Shown: positions 8,325-16,714, counted from the stretch's first letter. The stretch is 32,893 nt of DNA from JAXHTH01 sp034211115 (GCA_034211115.1 JAXHTH010000045.1:1-32893); one strand, 5' to 3'. Program-made: numbers and translations. The notes: generated from the letters alone by a model not told the origin.

Positions 8325-9173
8325 TCAATCGTGTTGGAGGACGGGGCCGTCTTCGGTGATCTCCTTCGTGATGGCGATCACCACGTCCGGATCGGTGATC
8401 CCCCCATCGTAGTCGAAGGGGTTGTCGCCGGCGGCGAGGCCTTTCCAGCGGATGGGGGCGCCGGCGGCGATTGACAGCGCCCGTAATGCCTCGTCTGCGC
8501 CCGGCGTCATCGACCCCAGCCAGCGGCCGTCCATGCGACACGACAAAGAGCTGTTGGCGGCGATGCCGTCCGCCGGGCCGCGATTGCCCAGCAGCGGAGG
8601 CCCGCTGCGGGCCGTGATGCGCCACCATTTCCGCGCGGACTCGCCCCAGATCGGCAGGTGGCCGTAGGAGACGTTCGACTTCACGTCGAGATCCGCGACG
8701 AACTCGGGATCCCAGTACACGTCCGCGTCCGGATCGTACGCATCATAGTTGTAGTCGATGCACTCAACAACATTCGCGTTGCGATCCCACGGCGAGATGA
8801 GTATGTGAGCGCTGAGATAGTCCTGCGCAATAAGAACCGAGAACAGATTCGCCGTCGTGTTGGCCGAGACATCCTCTTTGCCCTGCCCTGGGACATCATG
8901 TGCGGGCAGCGGACCGTTGCCGTCGGGGTCGAAAGGGAGCCGATCGAGCAGGCCGGGGCGCGGATAGAGACCATCGGAGTCACTGGCGAAGACAGCCATC
9001 GCCTGGTGAATCTGCGCTAACTGCCGGTAGTCTTTCACCTCCTTGGCGGCGAGACATGATGAACCGCGGCTGCGCAGGATCACGACAAGGAGGACGGCGA
9101 GGATCATAAGACAGATGATCGCGATGATCATCTCGACCCTCGTGACGCCTCTGTACCGTGGGATCCTGCGCAT
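8325..9173 (-). CDS. Pseudopilin-like protein (paralogue B)
   Basis: A 282-residue protein with a type IV pilin-like N-terminus: a short basic leader, then G-VTRVE (a prepilin cleavage site with Glu at +5) and a hydrophobic helix (MIIAIICLMILAVLLVVI). The rest is a globular domain shared with the gene just upstream: TTANLFSVLIAQDY, YWDPEF-ADL, SNVSYGHLPIWGE, LLGNRGPADGI and a C-terminal TKEITEDGPVLQ. In planctomycetes such proteins are numerous and related to type II secretion pseudopilins. The start lies 10 bases after the upstream stop, with GAGGGTGG about five bases before it, so the two are cotranscribed. Likely an inner-membrane or envelope pseudopilin; partner unknown. Confidence 0.87.
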   Translation of the reverse strand: MRRIPRYRGVTRVEMIIAIICLMILAVLLVVILRSRGSSCLAAKEVKDYRQLAQIHQAMAVFASDSDGLYPRPGLLDRLPFDPDGNGPLPAHDVPGQGKEDVSANTTANLFSVLIAQDYLSAHILISPWDRNANVVECIDYNYDAYDPDADVYWDPEFVADLDVKSNVSYGHLPIWGESARKWWRITARSGPPLLGNRGPADGIAANSSLSCRMDGRWLGSMTPGADEALRALSIAAGAPIRWKGLAAGDNPFDYDGGITDPDVVIAITKEITEDGPVLQHD

Positions 9174-9183
9174 GGTGCCACCC

Positions 9184-9987
9184 TCAATCGAATTGCAGCA
9201 CCGGCCCCTCCCGCGTCATCTCCTTCGTGAACGACAGGATCGCATCCGCCCCGTCCATGCCGTCCTCGACGGCGAAGATGTTGTCGGCGAAGCGCTGCCC
9301 GCGGCGCTCGAAGAAGACGCTTCCGGGAGTAAACGAGTTCGTGAACTCGATGTGCCCGTCGCCGAAGACGATGTGCCCGCCCCACGTGCCGTTGCGGCCG
9401 TACGTCCACGAGGTCGGATCGTGGATGCCGTCCTTCGGCCCGCGGTTGCCGAGGATGGGAAAGCTGCTGCTCATCGCGGTCTGCCAGTTCTTCTCGAAGC
9501 GATCGCCAAACAGCGGCACGTGCGCGAAGGACACGTTCGAGCCGCGCTCCAGATCCGCCTCGAAGCTCGGGTCCCAGTACACGCCCGCGCGGGGGTCGTA
9601 GGCGCGATGGTCATAATCCATGTCCTGCACAACGTAGCCGTTGTACTCGTTGCCGGAGATGAGCATCTCCGGCCGGACGCCGTAGTGCATCACCATCGCC
9701 GAGAAGAGGTTGGCGGTGGTGTCGAGCGACCTGTCATTGCTGCCGGCGAGGACGCTGGGCGTGAGGAAACGACCGTCGTTGTCGATCGCGTTGGCCACCA
9801 GCGCCTGGTGGATCGCGTACAGGTTCATCTTGTCCTGCACGGAGCGGACGGTGTTCTCCTGGGCCGAGCCTTCGCCGGTGATGGACTTGTTGAGGGCGGT
9901 GAGGCTGATGACGCCGAGGATGACGATGCACACGAACACCACCAGCAGGCCGATGAGCGACATTCCTCTTTCGTGAGCGCGTTGCAT
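9184..9987 (-). CDS. Pseudopilin-like protein (paralogue A), atypical N-terminal motif
   Basis: A 267-residue protein starting with a short charged leader and G-MSLIGLLVVFVCIVILGVI, a pilin-like helix. The residue at +5 is Gly, not the Glu found in nearly all pilins and in the neighbouring paralogue. The globular part matches the paralogue: TTANLFSAMVMHYG, YWDPSFEADLERGSNVSFAHVPLFGD, ILGNRGPKDGI and TKEMTREGPVLQFD. It also has HIVFGDGHIEF, resembling the H/DG motif of planctomycete prepilin-processing-associated proteins. AAGGAG eight bases before the ATG supports the start. It is followed 10 bases later by its paralogue, and the lipoprotein gene upstream ends 47 bases away. Confidence 0.87.
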   Translation of the reverse strand: MQRAHERGMSLIGLLVVFVCIVILGVISLTALNKSITGEGSAQENTVRSVQDKMNLYAIHQALVANAIDNDGRFLTPSVLAGSNDRSLDTTANLFSAMVMHYGVRPEMLISGNEYNGYVVQDMDYDHRAYDPRAGVYWDPSFEADLERGSNVSFAHVPLFGDRFEKNWQTAMSSSFPILGNRGPKDGIHDPTSWTYGRNGTWGGHIVFGDGHIEFTNSFTPGSVFFERRGQRFADNIFAVEDGMDGADAILSFTKEMTREGPVLQFD

Positions 9988-10034
9988 CGCTGATACTCCT
10001 TCGCGGTCCGACGCGATTGCGGCGGCGCGGGATC

Positions 10035-10535
10035 CTAGTGCTGCTCGCCGGGCTGGGGGAGCCTCCGGAGAAACTCATCGTGCCGGCGGAGGGCGGCGGT
10101 CTCCAGCACCTCCAGCACCCGCGTGACCGCCTCACTTTCGCCGATCACGGTGAAGGATCGGCGAGTGCCGCCTTTTCGCAGCTTCACCTCGATCTCCCGC
10201 ACCGCCGGCTCGCCCGTTGACGGCGGGCTCGTCTCCAGCCAGCGGTGCTCGTCGATGAGGGCCGTCAGCCGGCCGATCTCCTCCTCCGTCATCGGCCCGG
10301 ACCAGGTGAATCGGCGATCGATGGCGTCCTGCCCCCCGCCGAAGCGGAGCCTGCCGTCGGTCTCGACACGATAGCGGGCGAACGACCCGTCCCCGGGCTG
10401 GACATAAACCTCCAGCACCAGCCCGCCGGTGACATTCCGCCCGCGCGCGCCGGCCGACGAGGCGCAGCCGACGAGCAGCGCGCCCAGCAGCGCAAAGATG
10501 ACCGGTCCGGAGGCGATTCGGGCGCGGCGGCTCAC
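10035..10535 (-). CDS. Small lipoprotein, unknown function
   Basis: A 166-residue protein with a lipoprotein signal: basic start, hydrophobic stretch, then the lipobox LLVGC with Cys24 as the lipidated residue. The mature part has a beta-rich pattern (VLEVYVQPGDG, YRVETDGRLRFGG) followed by EEEIGRLTALIDEHRWLE. A similar order of elements appears in the lipoprotein encoded just upstream (value/scale strand, then a helix like RGQVAELWSLTGRLGL), so the two may be distant paralogues. Its ATG overlaps the upstream stop in ATGA, which implies translational coupling. Probably anchored in the outer or inner membrane facing the periplasm. Confidence 0.8.
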   Translation of the reverse strand: MSRRARIASGPVIFALLGALLVGCASSAGARGRNVTGGLVLEVYVQPGDGSFARYRVETDGRLRFGGGQDAIDRRFTWSGPMTEEEIGRLTALIDEHRWLETSPPSTGEPAVREIEVKLRKGGTRRSFTVIGESEAVTRVLEVLETAALRRHDEFLRRLPQPGEQH

Positions 10536-11125
10536 GGCTCGCGGTATCTCGCGTAGGGGTCCGGCCCCAGGTCGTAGCGGCGCGGGATGATGGTGATCCG
10601 CCCGGCCGGTTCCTCATCAACCCACGCCAGATCGGCGAGGTAGTGCACGAGCCGGACCGCGGCCGGATCGGGCGTCTCGCCCGGTCGCGCCTCGTCGACG
10701 AACGCCCAGCGCCGATCGTCGCCGGTGACGCCGAGCAGGTAGACCACCCCCTCCTCCGGGGCTTCGATCAGATCGAAGTTCAGCGGCGGCATGTTCGCGG
10801 CCGGGTCGGCCAGCCCGAGCCGGCCGGTCAGGGACCAGAGTTCGGCGACCTGGCCGCGATCGAGCGTGCGGATCTCGGGCGGAATCTCGCCCGCGACGGT
10901 CGGGCCCGCGGCGTAATGCAGCGATCCATCCGGGAGAAAGAGGAAGTGCCCGGGTCGGAGATGCACGTCCGCAGCCTCGGGCAGATCCGGCCCGCGACGG
11001 ACGATCAGTTCGAGGCCGAAATCCTCGGGGGCGGCGGCGAGCGGGTCGGGCGTGGCCGGCCGCGTCGCCGCGCATCCGGCCGCCATCGCCAACATCCAGA
11101 TCGCCACGAGCAGCCCGCATCGCAT
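10532..11125 (-). CDS. Lipoprotein, unknown function
   Basis: A 197-residue lipoprotein. The start at 11125 gives a proper signal (MRCGLLVAIWMLAMAAGC, Cys18 lipidated); the open frame continues upstream, but the added residues are low-complexity and overlap the divergent pheT leader and 5' end. The mature part has ELIVRRGPDL, HFLFLPDGSLHYA and EIRTLDRGQVAELWSLTGRLGL, then a domain with VVYLLGVTGDDRRWAF. It is the first of a run of closely spaced genes (lipoprotein, lipoprotein, two pseudopilins). No catalytic signature is visible. Confidence 0.8.
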   Translation of the reverse strand: MRCGLLVAIWMLAMAAGCAATRPATPDPLAAAPEDFGLELIVRRGPDLPEAADVHLRPGHFLFLPDGSLHYAAGPTVAGEIPPEIRTLDRGQVAELWSLTGRLGLADPAANMPPLNFDLIEAPEEGVVYLLGVTGDDRRWAFVDEARPGETPDPAAVRLVHYLADLAWVDEEPAGRITIIPRRYDLGPDPYARYREP

Positions 11126-11258
11126 GGCCGGAGTGTACGGCGACCGGCCACTGCCGGCAAAGCCCGACCGATCACCCGCCGGCCCCTCCCTCACTCCGTC
11201 TCCCCGTCTCTTCCCCTGCCCGTTTGTTCCCCGGCCCGCGCGGCGATACGCTCCCGCC

Positions 11259-13298
11259 ATGCTCACCAGCGTCCGATGGATCAACGAATATCTCGATCCG
11301 CCCGCCTCGGCCGACGAGCAGGCGGACCTTCTCACCCGCGCCGGGTTCCCGCTGGAGGGGCGCGAGGAGGTGGAGATCTCCGACGGCGCCGACGTGCGGC
11401 AGGATTTCGAGATGACCTCAAACCGCGGCGATGCCGTTTGCCATCTGGGCCTGGCGCGGGAGATCGCCGCCATCTCCGGCCGCACGCTGAAGGCGCCGCA
11501 ACCGGCTCCGCCGGTCGGCGGCCCGCCCGCCGGGTCGATCGTCTCGCTGACCAACCACGAGCACAAGGGCTGCCCGCTCTACACGGGCCGGGTCATTCGC
11601 GGGGTGAAGGTGGGCCCCTCGCCGGCGTGGCTGGCCGATCGACTCCGCGCCCGCGGCGACATCCCGCGCAACAACGTCGTCGACGCGACGAACTTCGTGC
11701 TCTTCGAGTTCGGCCAGCCCACGCACGTCTTCGACATCGCCAAACTGAAGGGCCCCGAGATCATCGTGCGCATGGCGAACTGGGACGAGCCGTTTCTACC
11801 CATCGGCGAAGGCGAGTCGGAGGTTCTCCTGAGCGGGGAGGACCTGGTCATCGCCGACGCCCAGCGCGCGGTCGCCATCGCCGGGGTGAAGGGCGGGGCG
11901 CTGACCGCCGTCACCGAATCCACCACCGACCTTCTCCTGGAGGCGGCGAGCTTCGATCCCGTCGCCGTCCGCAACACGAGCCGCCGGCTGGGCATCGCCA
12001 GCGATTCGAGCTATCGCTTCGAGCGAGGCGTGCATCCGGGCCAGGTGAATCGCGCCGCCGATCGGCTCGCGGAGCTGATCCTCGAACTGGCGGGCGGCGA
12101 GATGTGCGAAGGCGTCCTCTCCGCAGGCGCGCCCATCCCCGAGCCGAAGCGGGTGTCGATGCGCACCGAGCGCTGCCGGAAGATCCTCGGCGTGCCGGTC
12201 GAGGATGAACAGATGATGGATGCGCTGGGGCGGCTCGGGTTCGAGCCGGCGCCGGCGGGCGATCGCATCGACTGCACGGTACCCGTGCATCGCCTGGACA
12301 TCGAGCGCGAGATCGACCTGATCGAGGAAGTCGGGCGCATGTTCGGCCACGACAACATTCCCGTCACCGACACGATCCGGGTGCGCGTCGCCCCGCCGCA
12401 GGCGACGGAGCTGGCCAAGCAGGCGATCGCCGATGAACTCATTGGGATGGGATTCGTGGAGACGGTGACGCATTCGCTGGTGAGCGAGCGCGATGCCGAG
12501 CCGTTTCTCCCCGCCGGCGCGCAGCCGCTGCGGGTGTCCGACGATCGGGCCAGGGCGGCGCCGGTGCTTCAGCCGTCGGTGCTCCCCAGCCTGCTCCGCG
12601 TGCGGCGCCTGAACCAGGACAACGGCGTGCACAACCTGCGCCTGTTCGAGTCGGCGGCGACGTTCATCGGCGCCGAAGACGGCGGGCACGTGGAGAACAC
12701 CACCCTCGGCCTGCTCATGGACTTCGAGAACGAGCACGACGGCCTGCGCCCCATGCGCGGGGCCATCCAGCTCCTCGCCGAGACCGTGCTCGGCCGGGGC
12801 ATACAGCTCCGGGTCGAGCCCGACACGGACACACCCTGGCTGGACCCGGGCGCGAAGGCGAGCGCGGCGGGCGAGTCGATCGGGTGCTTCGGCGTCCTCG
12901 CGCAGGAGATCGCCCGGCGTTTCGGGCTCGACACCCCCCTGCTCGTCGCCGAGCTCGACCTGCCGCGCCTTTACGATCGGTATCCGCCGATCATGCAGGC
13001 ACACGGGCTGCCCAGCTTCCCCGCCATCGAGCGCGACGTGTCCGCGATCGTCGATGAGACGGTGGCGTGGGCGCAGATCGAAGCGAAGGTCGAAGCGCTG
13101 GGTCTGGATTTCCTCGAGGCGGCGGAGTTCATCACCACCTTCCACGGCCGGCAGGTCCCGCGCCACAAGAAGTCGCTCACCTTCCGCCTCCGTTTCCGCG
13201 CCGATGATCGTACGCTCAAGCACGAAGAAGTGGACGGGCAGGTCGAGTCTGTCATGGCCGCGGTGCAGGAGACGTTCGGGGCCGAGATCCGGCACTGA
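11259..13298 (+). CDS. pheT: Phenylalanine-tRNA ligase beta subunit, lacking the tRNA-binding (EMAPII-like) insert
   Basis: The beta subunit of PheRS, which charges tRNA-Phe together with PheS and carries the editing site. The start at 11259 gives MLTSVRWINEYLDPP, the usual PheT N-terminus; no Shine-Dalgarno site is seen, and a pyrimidine-rich tract fills 11180-11230. Domains: B1 halves (1-40 and 47-85, FEMTSNRGDAVCHLGLAREIA), B3/4 editing domain (about 88-290, GDIPRNNVVDATNFVLFEFGQPTHVFD, SYRFERGV), B5 (about 295-370), the catalytic-like core, and a C-terminal FDX-ACB anticodon-binding domain (about 585-679, PAIERDVS, RTLKHEEVD). At 679 residues it is about 110 shorter than the usual bacterial form, because the OB-fold between the B1 halves is missing. 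pheS is not adjacent. Confidence 0.95.
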   Translation: MLTSVRWINEYLDPPASADEQADLLTRAGFPLEGREEVEISDGADVRQDFEMTSNRGDAVCHLGLAREIAAISGRTLKAPQPAPPVGGPPAGSIVSLTNHEHKGCPLYTGRVIRGVKVGPSPAWLADRLRARGDIPRNNVVDATNFVLFEFGQPTHVFDIAKLKGPEIIVRMANWDEPFLPIGEGESEVLLSGEDLVIADAQRAVAIAGVKGGALTAVTESTTDLLLEAASFDPVAVRNTSRRLGIASDSSYRFERGVHPGQVNRAADRLAELILELAGGEMCEGVLSAGAPIPEPKRVSMRTERCRKILGVPVEDEQMMDALGRLGFEPAPAGDRIDCTVPVHRLDIEREIDLIEEVGRMFGHDNIPVTDTIRVRVAPPQATELAKQAIADELIGMGFVETVTHSLVSERDAEPFLPAGAQPLRVSDDRARAAPVLQPSVLPSLLRVRRLNQDNGVHNLRLFESAATFIGAEDGGHVENTTLGLLMDFENEHDGLRPMRGAIQLLAETVLGRGIQLRVEPDTDTPWLDPGAKASAAGESIGCFGVLAQEIARRFGLDTPLLVAELDLPRLYDRYPPIMQAHGLPSFPAIERDVSAIVDETVAWAQIEAKVEALGLDFLEAAEFITTFHGRQVPRHKKSLTFRLRFRADDRTLKHEEVDGQVESVMAAVQETFGAEIRH

Positions 13299-13331
13299 AG
13301 TGACGGCCGGAACTGCGCCGATATCTCTCCC

Positions 13332-13586
13332 ATGACCGCGCCGCTGGACATCATCGAAGGCGACGACCGGGCCCCCGGACGGCGATCACGGCGCGCGCGC
13401 AAGACGGGACCCGGGCCGCGTCGAAAGTTCCTCTCCATCTGGTTCCGATGCTGTCACGTCTACGGCCGTCTCTACCGCAACGCCTCGGGCACGGCCTACG
13501 ACGGACGCTGCCCGAAGTGCGGGCGCAAGGCCCGCGCGCTCATCGGGCCGGACGGCACCAGCCAGCGCATGTTCGAGGCCCGTTGA
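13332..13586 (+). CDS. Small conserved-looking Cys-rich protein, putative zinc binder
   Basis: An 84-residue protein 33 bases after pheT on the same strand. The first 30 residues are basic and low-complexity. The core (31-84) reads KFLSIWFRCCHVYGRLYRN, then GRCPKCGRKARALIGPDGT. Cys40/Cys41 and Cys60/Cys63 (CPxCG) could form one zinc site, with His42 as another possible ligand. The composition and the sharp contrast between the odd N-terminus and the ordered core argue that it is a real gene. I recall similar short proteins in other planctomycetes but cannot name a family. It may be cotranscribed with pheT. Confidence 0.7.
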   Translation: MTAPLDIIEGDDRAPGRRSRRARKTGPGPRRKFLSIWFRCCHVYGRLYRNASGTAYDGRCPKCGRKARALIGPDGTSQRMFEAR

Positions 13587-13630
13587 GCCGCACCGCACCG
13601 GCCCGCACATTCAGGATCGATGCAGGATGA

Positions 13631-14554
13631 TCAGATCAGGCGCCGGGGCGGCTTGCCCGGTGACGGCTGACCGATCGGGGCGTCGTCGTCCTCGCTGGAA
13701 GCCTGCCCGGATGCGGTCGGCGGACCGGACTTCACGGCCCGGCGCATGGCCCCCGCCGTGCGCCCGCCGTGCAGGCTGCTGGGCCTGATGTTCCCCGCCT
13801 CCTGCTCGAGGGCAGGATCCAGGCGCAGCATCTCCTTGCGCATCAGTCCCAGTTCCACGCCGGCGCCGAAGCGCAGTCCGACAATGGCGATGCCGAGCAG
13901 GCACGCGCCGGGCAGCAGCAGGTACTGGGCGAGGAAGACGACGGCGTTCGTCGACACGCCGGCATCGATCTGGGCCGTCAGGTGCGCATACGACCAGAGC
14001 CCGCCCTCCCGCCACGGGAGGCTGGCGAACTCGCTGACCGGCAGCGCCAGCAGCGCCACCACCAGCGACCAGCCGAATGCGGAGACCGTCTTGTCCACGC
14101 CGCTCGTGGCCGAGCTCGCCCCCAGCAGCACGCCCAGCGCGATGGTGGGCACCAGGGCCAGCACGGCCAGCGTGCCGAACCCCGCCGCCAGCGAGGACGT
14201 CATCGCGAGGATGCGATCGTATTTCGTCAGGACCCGGTTCGGATCGACCGGCTCGCGCGCCTCGTCCGCTTCCTCCTCCGCCGCCAGAGGCGAGCGGATG
14301 CGCTGCGCGTCCGTTTCCTCGGCCTTGACGATCAGCGGGGGTTCCGATTCCGCGCTGAGTTCCGTCCATCGCATGCCGGTGAAGCTCACCAGCGCCCAGA
14401 TCATCGTCTGCGCCACGAGGGCGATGGCGATGAGCCAGCAGCAGAGCATCACGCCGGAGCGCAGGCGCCCGAGGGCGAGGCTGACCGACTCGGTGTGCGT
14501 GGGCGGCGCACCGCATTCGCCGCCCGTCAGCGACGGTTCGTGGGATGGCGACAT
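13631..14554 (-). CDS. Four-helix membrane protein, unknown function
   Basis: A 307-residue inner-membrane protein. The start at 14554 (MSPSHEPSLTGG) is preferred to one 48 bases upstream, which adds only charged residues. Helices are near 34-58, 118-145, 155-176 and 198-224. Between the first two is a long hydrophilic, Glu-rich segment (PPLIVKAEETDAQ, LAAEEEADEAREP). The C-terminal 75 residues are polar, with RKEMLRLDPALEQEAGNIRP. No family is recognised. It is convergent with the small Cys-rich gene and divergent from mqnC. The N-terminus, CGAPPTHTES, could be disordered. Confidence 0.75.
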   Translation of the reverse strand: MSPSHEPSLTGGECGAPPTHTESVSLALGRLRSGVMLCCWLIAIALVAQTMIWALVSFTGMRWTELSAESEPPLIVKAEETDAQRIRSPLAAEEEADEAREPVDPNRVLTKYDRILAMTSSLAAGFGTLAVLALVPTIALGVLLGASSATSGVDKTVSAFGWSLVVALLALPVSEFASLPWREGGLWSYAHLTAQIDAGVSTNAVVFLAQYLLLPGACLLGIAIVGLRFGAGVELGLMRKEMLRLDPALEQEAGNIRPSSLHGGRTAGAMRRAVKSGPPTASGQASSEDDDAPIGQPSPGKPPRRLI

Positions 14555-14641
14555 GGCCCTGTCTAGATCGGCTCGATCCGGCCGCCCGGCAAGCGCGAGC
14601 ATCCGCGCCGCCGCGTGGATGTTTCATCTCGCGGCATCGGC

Positions 14642-14669
14642 TCGACCGATGCGGAAGGCGGTCTATGAT
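14642..14669 (+). promoter_or_regulatory. Possible sigma-70 promoter for mqnC
   Basis: TCGACC (14642-14647) and TATGAT (14664-14669) are separated by 16 bases. The -10 box matches consensus at five of six positions and the -35 at four. It would give a leader of about 75 bases before the mqnC start. Placement in the divergent gap fits. Confidence 0.35.
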
Positions 14670-14752
14670 GCTCCGTCCGATCGCCCGATCTGGTGCAGTT
14701 GTAAGGCCTGATTATCGGATCGCGTCATCCGGCAGGATTGGGATGGAGGGTC

Positions 14753-16171
14753 ATGCCGCCGCGTCTTCACCCCGAGGCCGATATTCTCGATCCCGCCGTC
14801 CTCGCCGACGTCGTCGACGGCGCGCTGCGCATCGCTCCCGAGCAGGCGATGCGGCTCTATCACGAGATGCCCGTCCAGGACCTCGCCCGGTGGGCCGACG
14901 CACGCTGCCGCGTTCTGCACGGCGACCACATCCGCACCTACGTCATCGATCGCAACATCAACTACACGAACATCTGCACCGCGCGGTGCACGTTTTGTGC
15001 CTTCCGCCGCGATGCCGATGATGCCGATGCCTACACGCTCGAATTCGACGGGCTGGCGGAGAAGATCGAGCAGCTCGCCGCGGTGGGCGGCACGCAGATC
15101 CTCATGCAGGGCGGGATGAACCCCGTCCTCCCGCTGGCGTGGTATCTCGATCTGCTTCGCGCCATCAAGGACCGCTTCCCGGATCTTCACGTGCACGCGT
15201 TCAGCCCGCCGGAGTTCGTCGAGTTCGTGCGGTTCTTCGATCCGCCCGGCGACACGCTGCGGGCGAAGGTGCGCTGGGTGATGAGGCGGATGCAGGAGGC
15301 GGGACTGGATTCGATCCCGGGCGGCGGGGCGGAGATCTTCGCCCCCGCCGTGCGCCGCCGCATCGGGCTCGGCAAGTGCGATGCCGAAGCGTGGCTCACC
15401 GTCATGCACGTCGCCCACGAGCTGGGGATGAACACCTCAGGCACGATGATGTTCGGCCATCTCGAGGGCATCGCCGATCGCATTCATCACATGGAGTTGA
15501 CGCGAGCGTGGCAGGATCGCGCCCTGGCCGACTTCGCCGTCGATGGCGGCGGGCGCTACATGGCCTTCATCTCCTGGCCGTTCCAGCGCGAGAACACCCC
15601 GCTGGGACGTCTGAGGGAATGGGGACAGGGCGAAAAGGAGAACGCCAACGACCCGTTCCCGGGCGATGTCGTCGCGACGCTGGACGGCTCGGGCGATGAT
15701 CGCGCGCACCCGCAGTTCGGCCGGCGCCTCCGCCTCGCCGGCGGCAGCGACTACCTGCGCACGCAGGCGCTGAGCCGACTGTATCTGGACAACATCTACT
15801 CGATCGGCTCGAGCTGGGTGACGATGGGCCCGCACATCGGCCAGGTCGGCCTGCACTGCGGCGCCAACGACATGAGCTCGATCATGATGGAGGAGAACGT
15901 CGTCAGCGCCGCGGGCACGACGTACTGCCTGGGCGAGCCGCAGATCTGCCGGCTCATCCGCGATGCGGGCTTCATGCCCGCCCAGCGCGGCAACGCCTAT
16001 AACCTGCTGAAGGTGCATGATGGCGACGATGCCCCCGATCGCCGCATCGATGACTGGTCCACCCTCTGCGCCGATACGCTCCATGTGCATACCGAACCGA
16101 AGCCGACCGGAGAGGATGTGAAACTCTCCATCAGCGCGGCCGACGAATCAGCCCCGTCAAGCTGGGTCTGA
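14753..16171 (+). CDS. mqnC: Cyclic dehypoxanthinyl futalosine synthase (radical SAM)
   Basis: Radical SAM enzyme of the futalosine route to menaquinone; it cyclises dehypoxanthine futalosine. The [4Fe-4S] motif is CTARCTFC (Cys75, Cys79, Cys82). Family landmarks follow: GGTQILMQGGMNPVLPL, HAFSPPEF, AGLDSIPGGGAEIF, TMMFGH, FISWPFQRENTPLG, DYLRTQALSRLYLDNI, SSWVTMGPHIGQ and EENVVSAAG. LMQGG and AFSPPE separate it from MqnE. It is 472 residues, longer than the roughly 370-380 usual for MqnC: an extra stretch sits at about 286-331 and a polar tail follows about 425. The ATG at 14753 has GGAGG only three bases away; a TTG at 14738 is the alternative start. No other mqn gene is in the window. Confidence 0.93.
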   Translation: MPPRLHPEADILDPAVLADVVDGALRIAPEQAMRLYHEMPVQDLARWADARCRVLHGDHIRTYVIDRNINYTNICTARCTFCAFRRDADDADAYTLEFDGLAEKIEQLAAVGGTQILMQGGMNPVLPLAWYLDLLRAIKDRFPDLHVHAFSPPEFVEFVRFFDPPGDTLRAKVRWVMRRMQEAGLDSIPGGGAEIFAPAVRRRIGLGKCDAEAWLTVMHVAHELGMNTSGTMMFGHLEGIADRIHHMELTRAWQDRALADFAVDGGGRYMAFISWPFQRENTPLGRLREWGQGEKENANDPFPGDVVATLDGSGDDRAHPQFGRRLRLAGGSDYLRTQALSRLYLDNIYSIGSSWVTMGPHIGQVGLHCGANDMSSIMMEENVVSAAGTTYCLGEPQICRLIRDAGFMPAQRGNAYNLLKVHDGDDAPDRRIDDWSTLCADTLHVHTEPKPTGEDVKLSISAADESAPSSWV

Positions 16172-16279
16172 CGAGCGACCGCAGGGAGCGAGGAAGACGC
16201 GGGTCGACCCATCCTGTTCCCGACATCTCCGACGCCAACGTGCACTCTCCCCTTGATCCCATGCTCCCTCGATGCCATC

Positions 16280-16714
16280 ATGCCTTCCTCAATGCCTGAT
16301 CCCAACGAAACCGAACTCCAGGACCAGATCGACGCCTTTCTCGACGGCTCGCCCCACGCGGTCGTCGGGGCCTCCACCGACCGCGACAAGTACGGCAACA
16401 AGGTGCTGCGCGTCTACCAGCAGAACGATCGGCCGGTCTACCCGATCAACCCGAAGGCCGGTGAGGTCGAGGGTCTGACGGCCTACCCCGATCTCGCCTC
16501 CCTGCCCGAGAAACCGCACGGGATCTCCATCATCACCCCCCCGCACATCACCGAGTCCATCGTCGAGCAGGCCGCCGAGCTGGGCATCCGGCACCTCTGG
16601 ATGCAGCCGGGGGCGGAGTTCGACGGCGCCGCCGAGCGCGGCGAAGCACTCGATGTGAATATCATCCCCGGCACCGCCTGCATCCTCGTGATGCTGGGAT
16701 ATACGGAGCGATGA
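16280..16714 (+). CDS. CoA-binding domain protein (YccU type)
   Basis: About 144 residues, a single Rossmann-fold CoA-binding domain of the short stand-alone type. Landmarks: HAVVGASTDRDKYGNKVLRVY near the N-terminus, PVYPINPKAGEVEGL, SIITPPHITESIVEQAAELGIRHLWMQPGAE and the C-terminal NIIPGTACILVML. The family has no established reaction; members are cytosolic and bind CoA or acyl-CoA. The start is uncertain (16280 or 16292) because no Shine-Dalgarno site is visible. It lies 108 bases after mqnC on the same strand. A tandem 7-base repeat begins in its last codons. Confidence 0.88.
   Translation: MPSSMPDPNETELQDQIDAFLDGSPHAVVGASTDRDKYGNKVLRVYQQNDRPVYPINPKAGEVEGLTAYPDLASLPEKPHGISIITPPHITESIVEQAAELGIRHLWMQPGAEFDGAAERGEALDVNIIPGTACILVMLGYTER

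Noticed and set aside
11052..11258. Upstream start of pheT
   Set aside because: The added residues are Pro/Ser-rich and overlap the divergent lipoprotein gene; the family N-terminus starts at 11259.
14753..16171. MqnE, CofH or ThiH
   Set aside because: LMQGGMNP, AFSPPEF and GLDSIPGGGAEIF fit MqnC better than MqnE; no F420 or thiamine genes are nearby.
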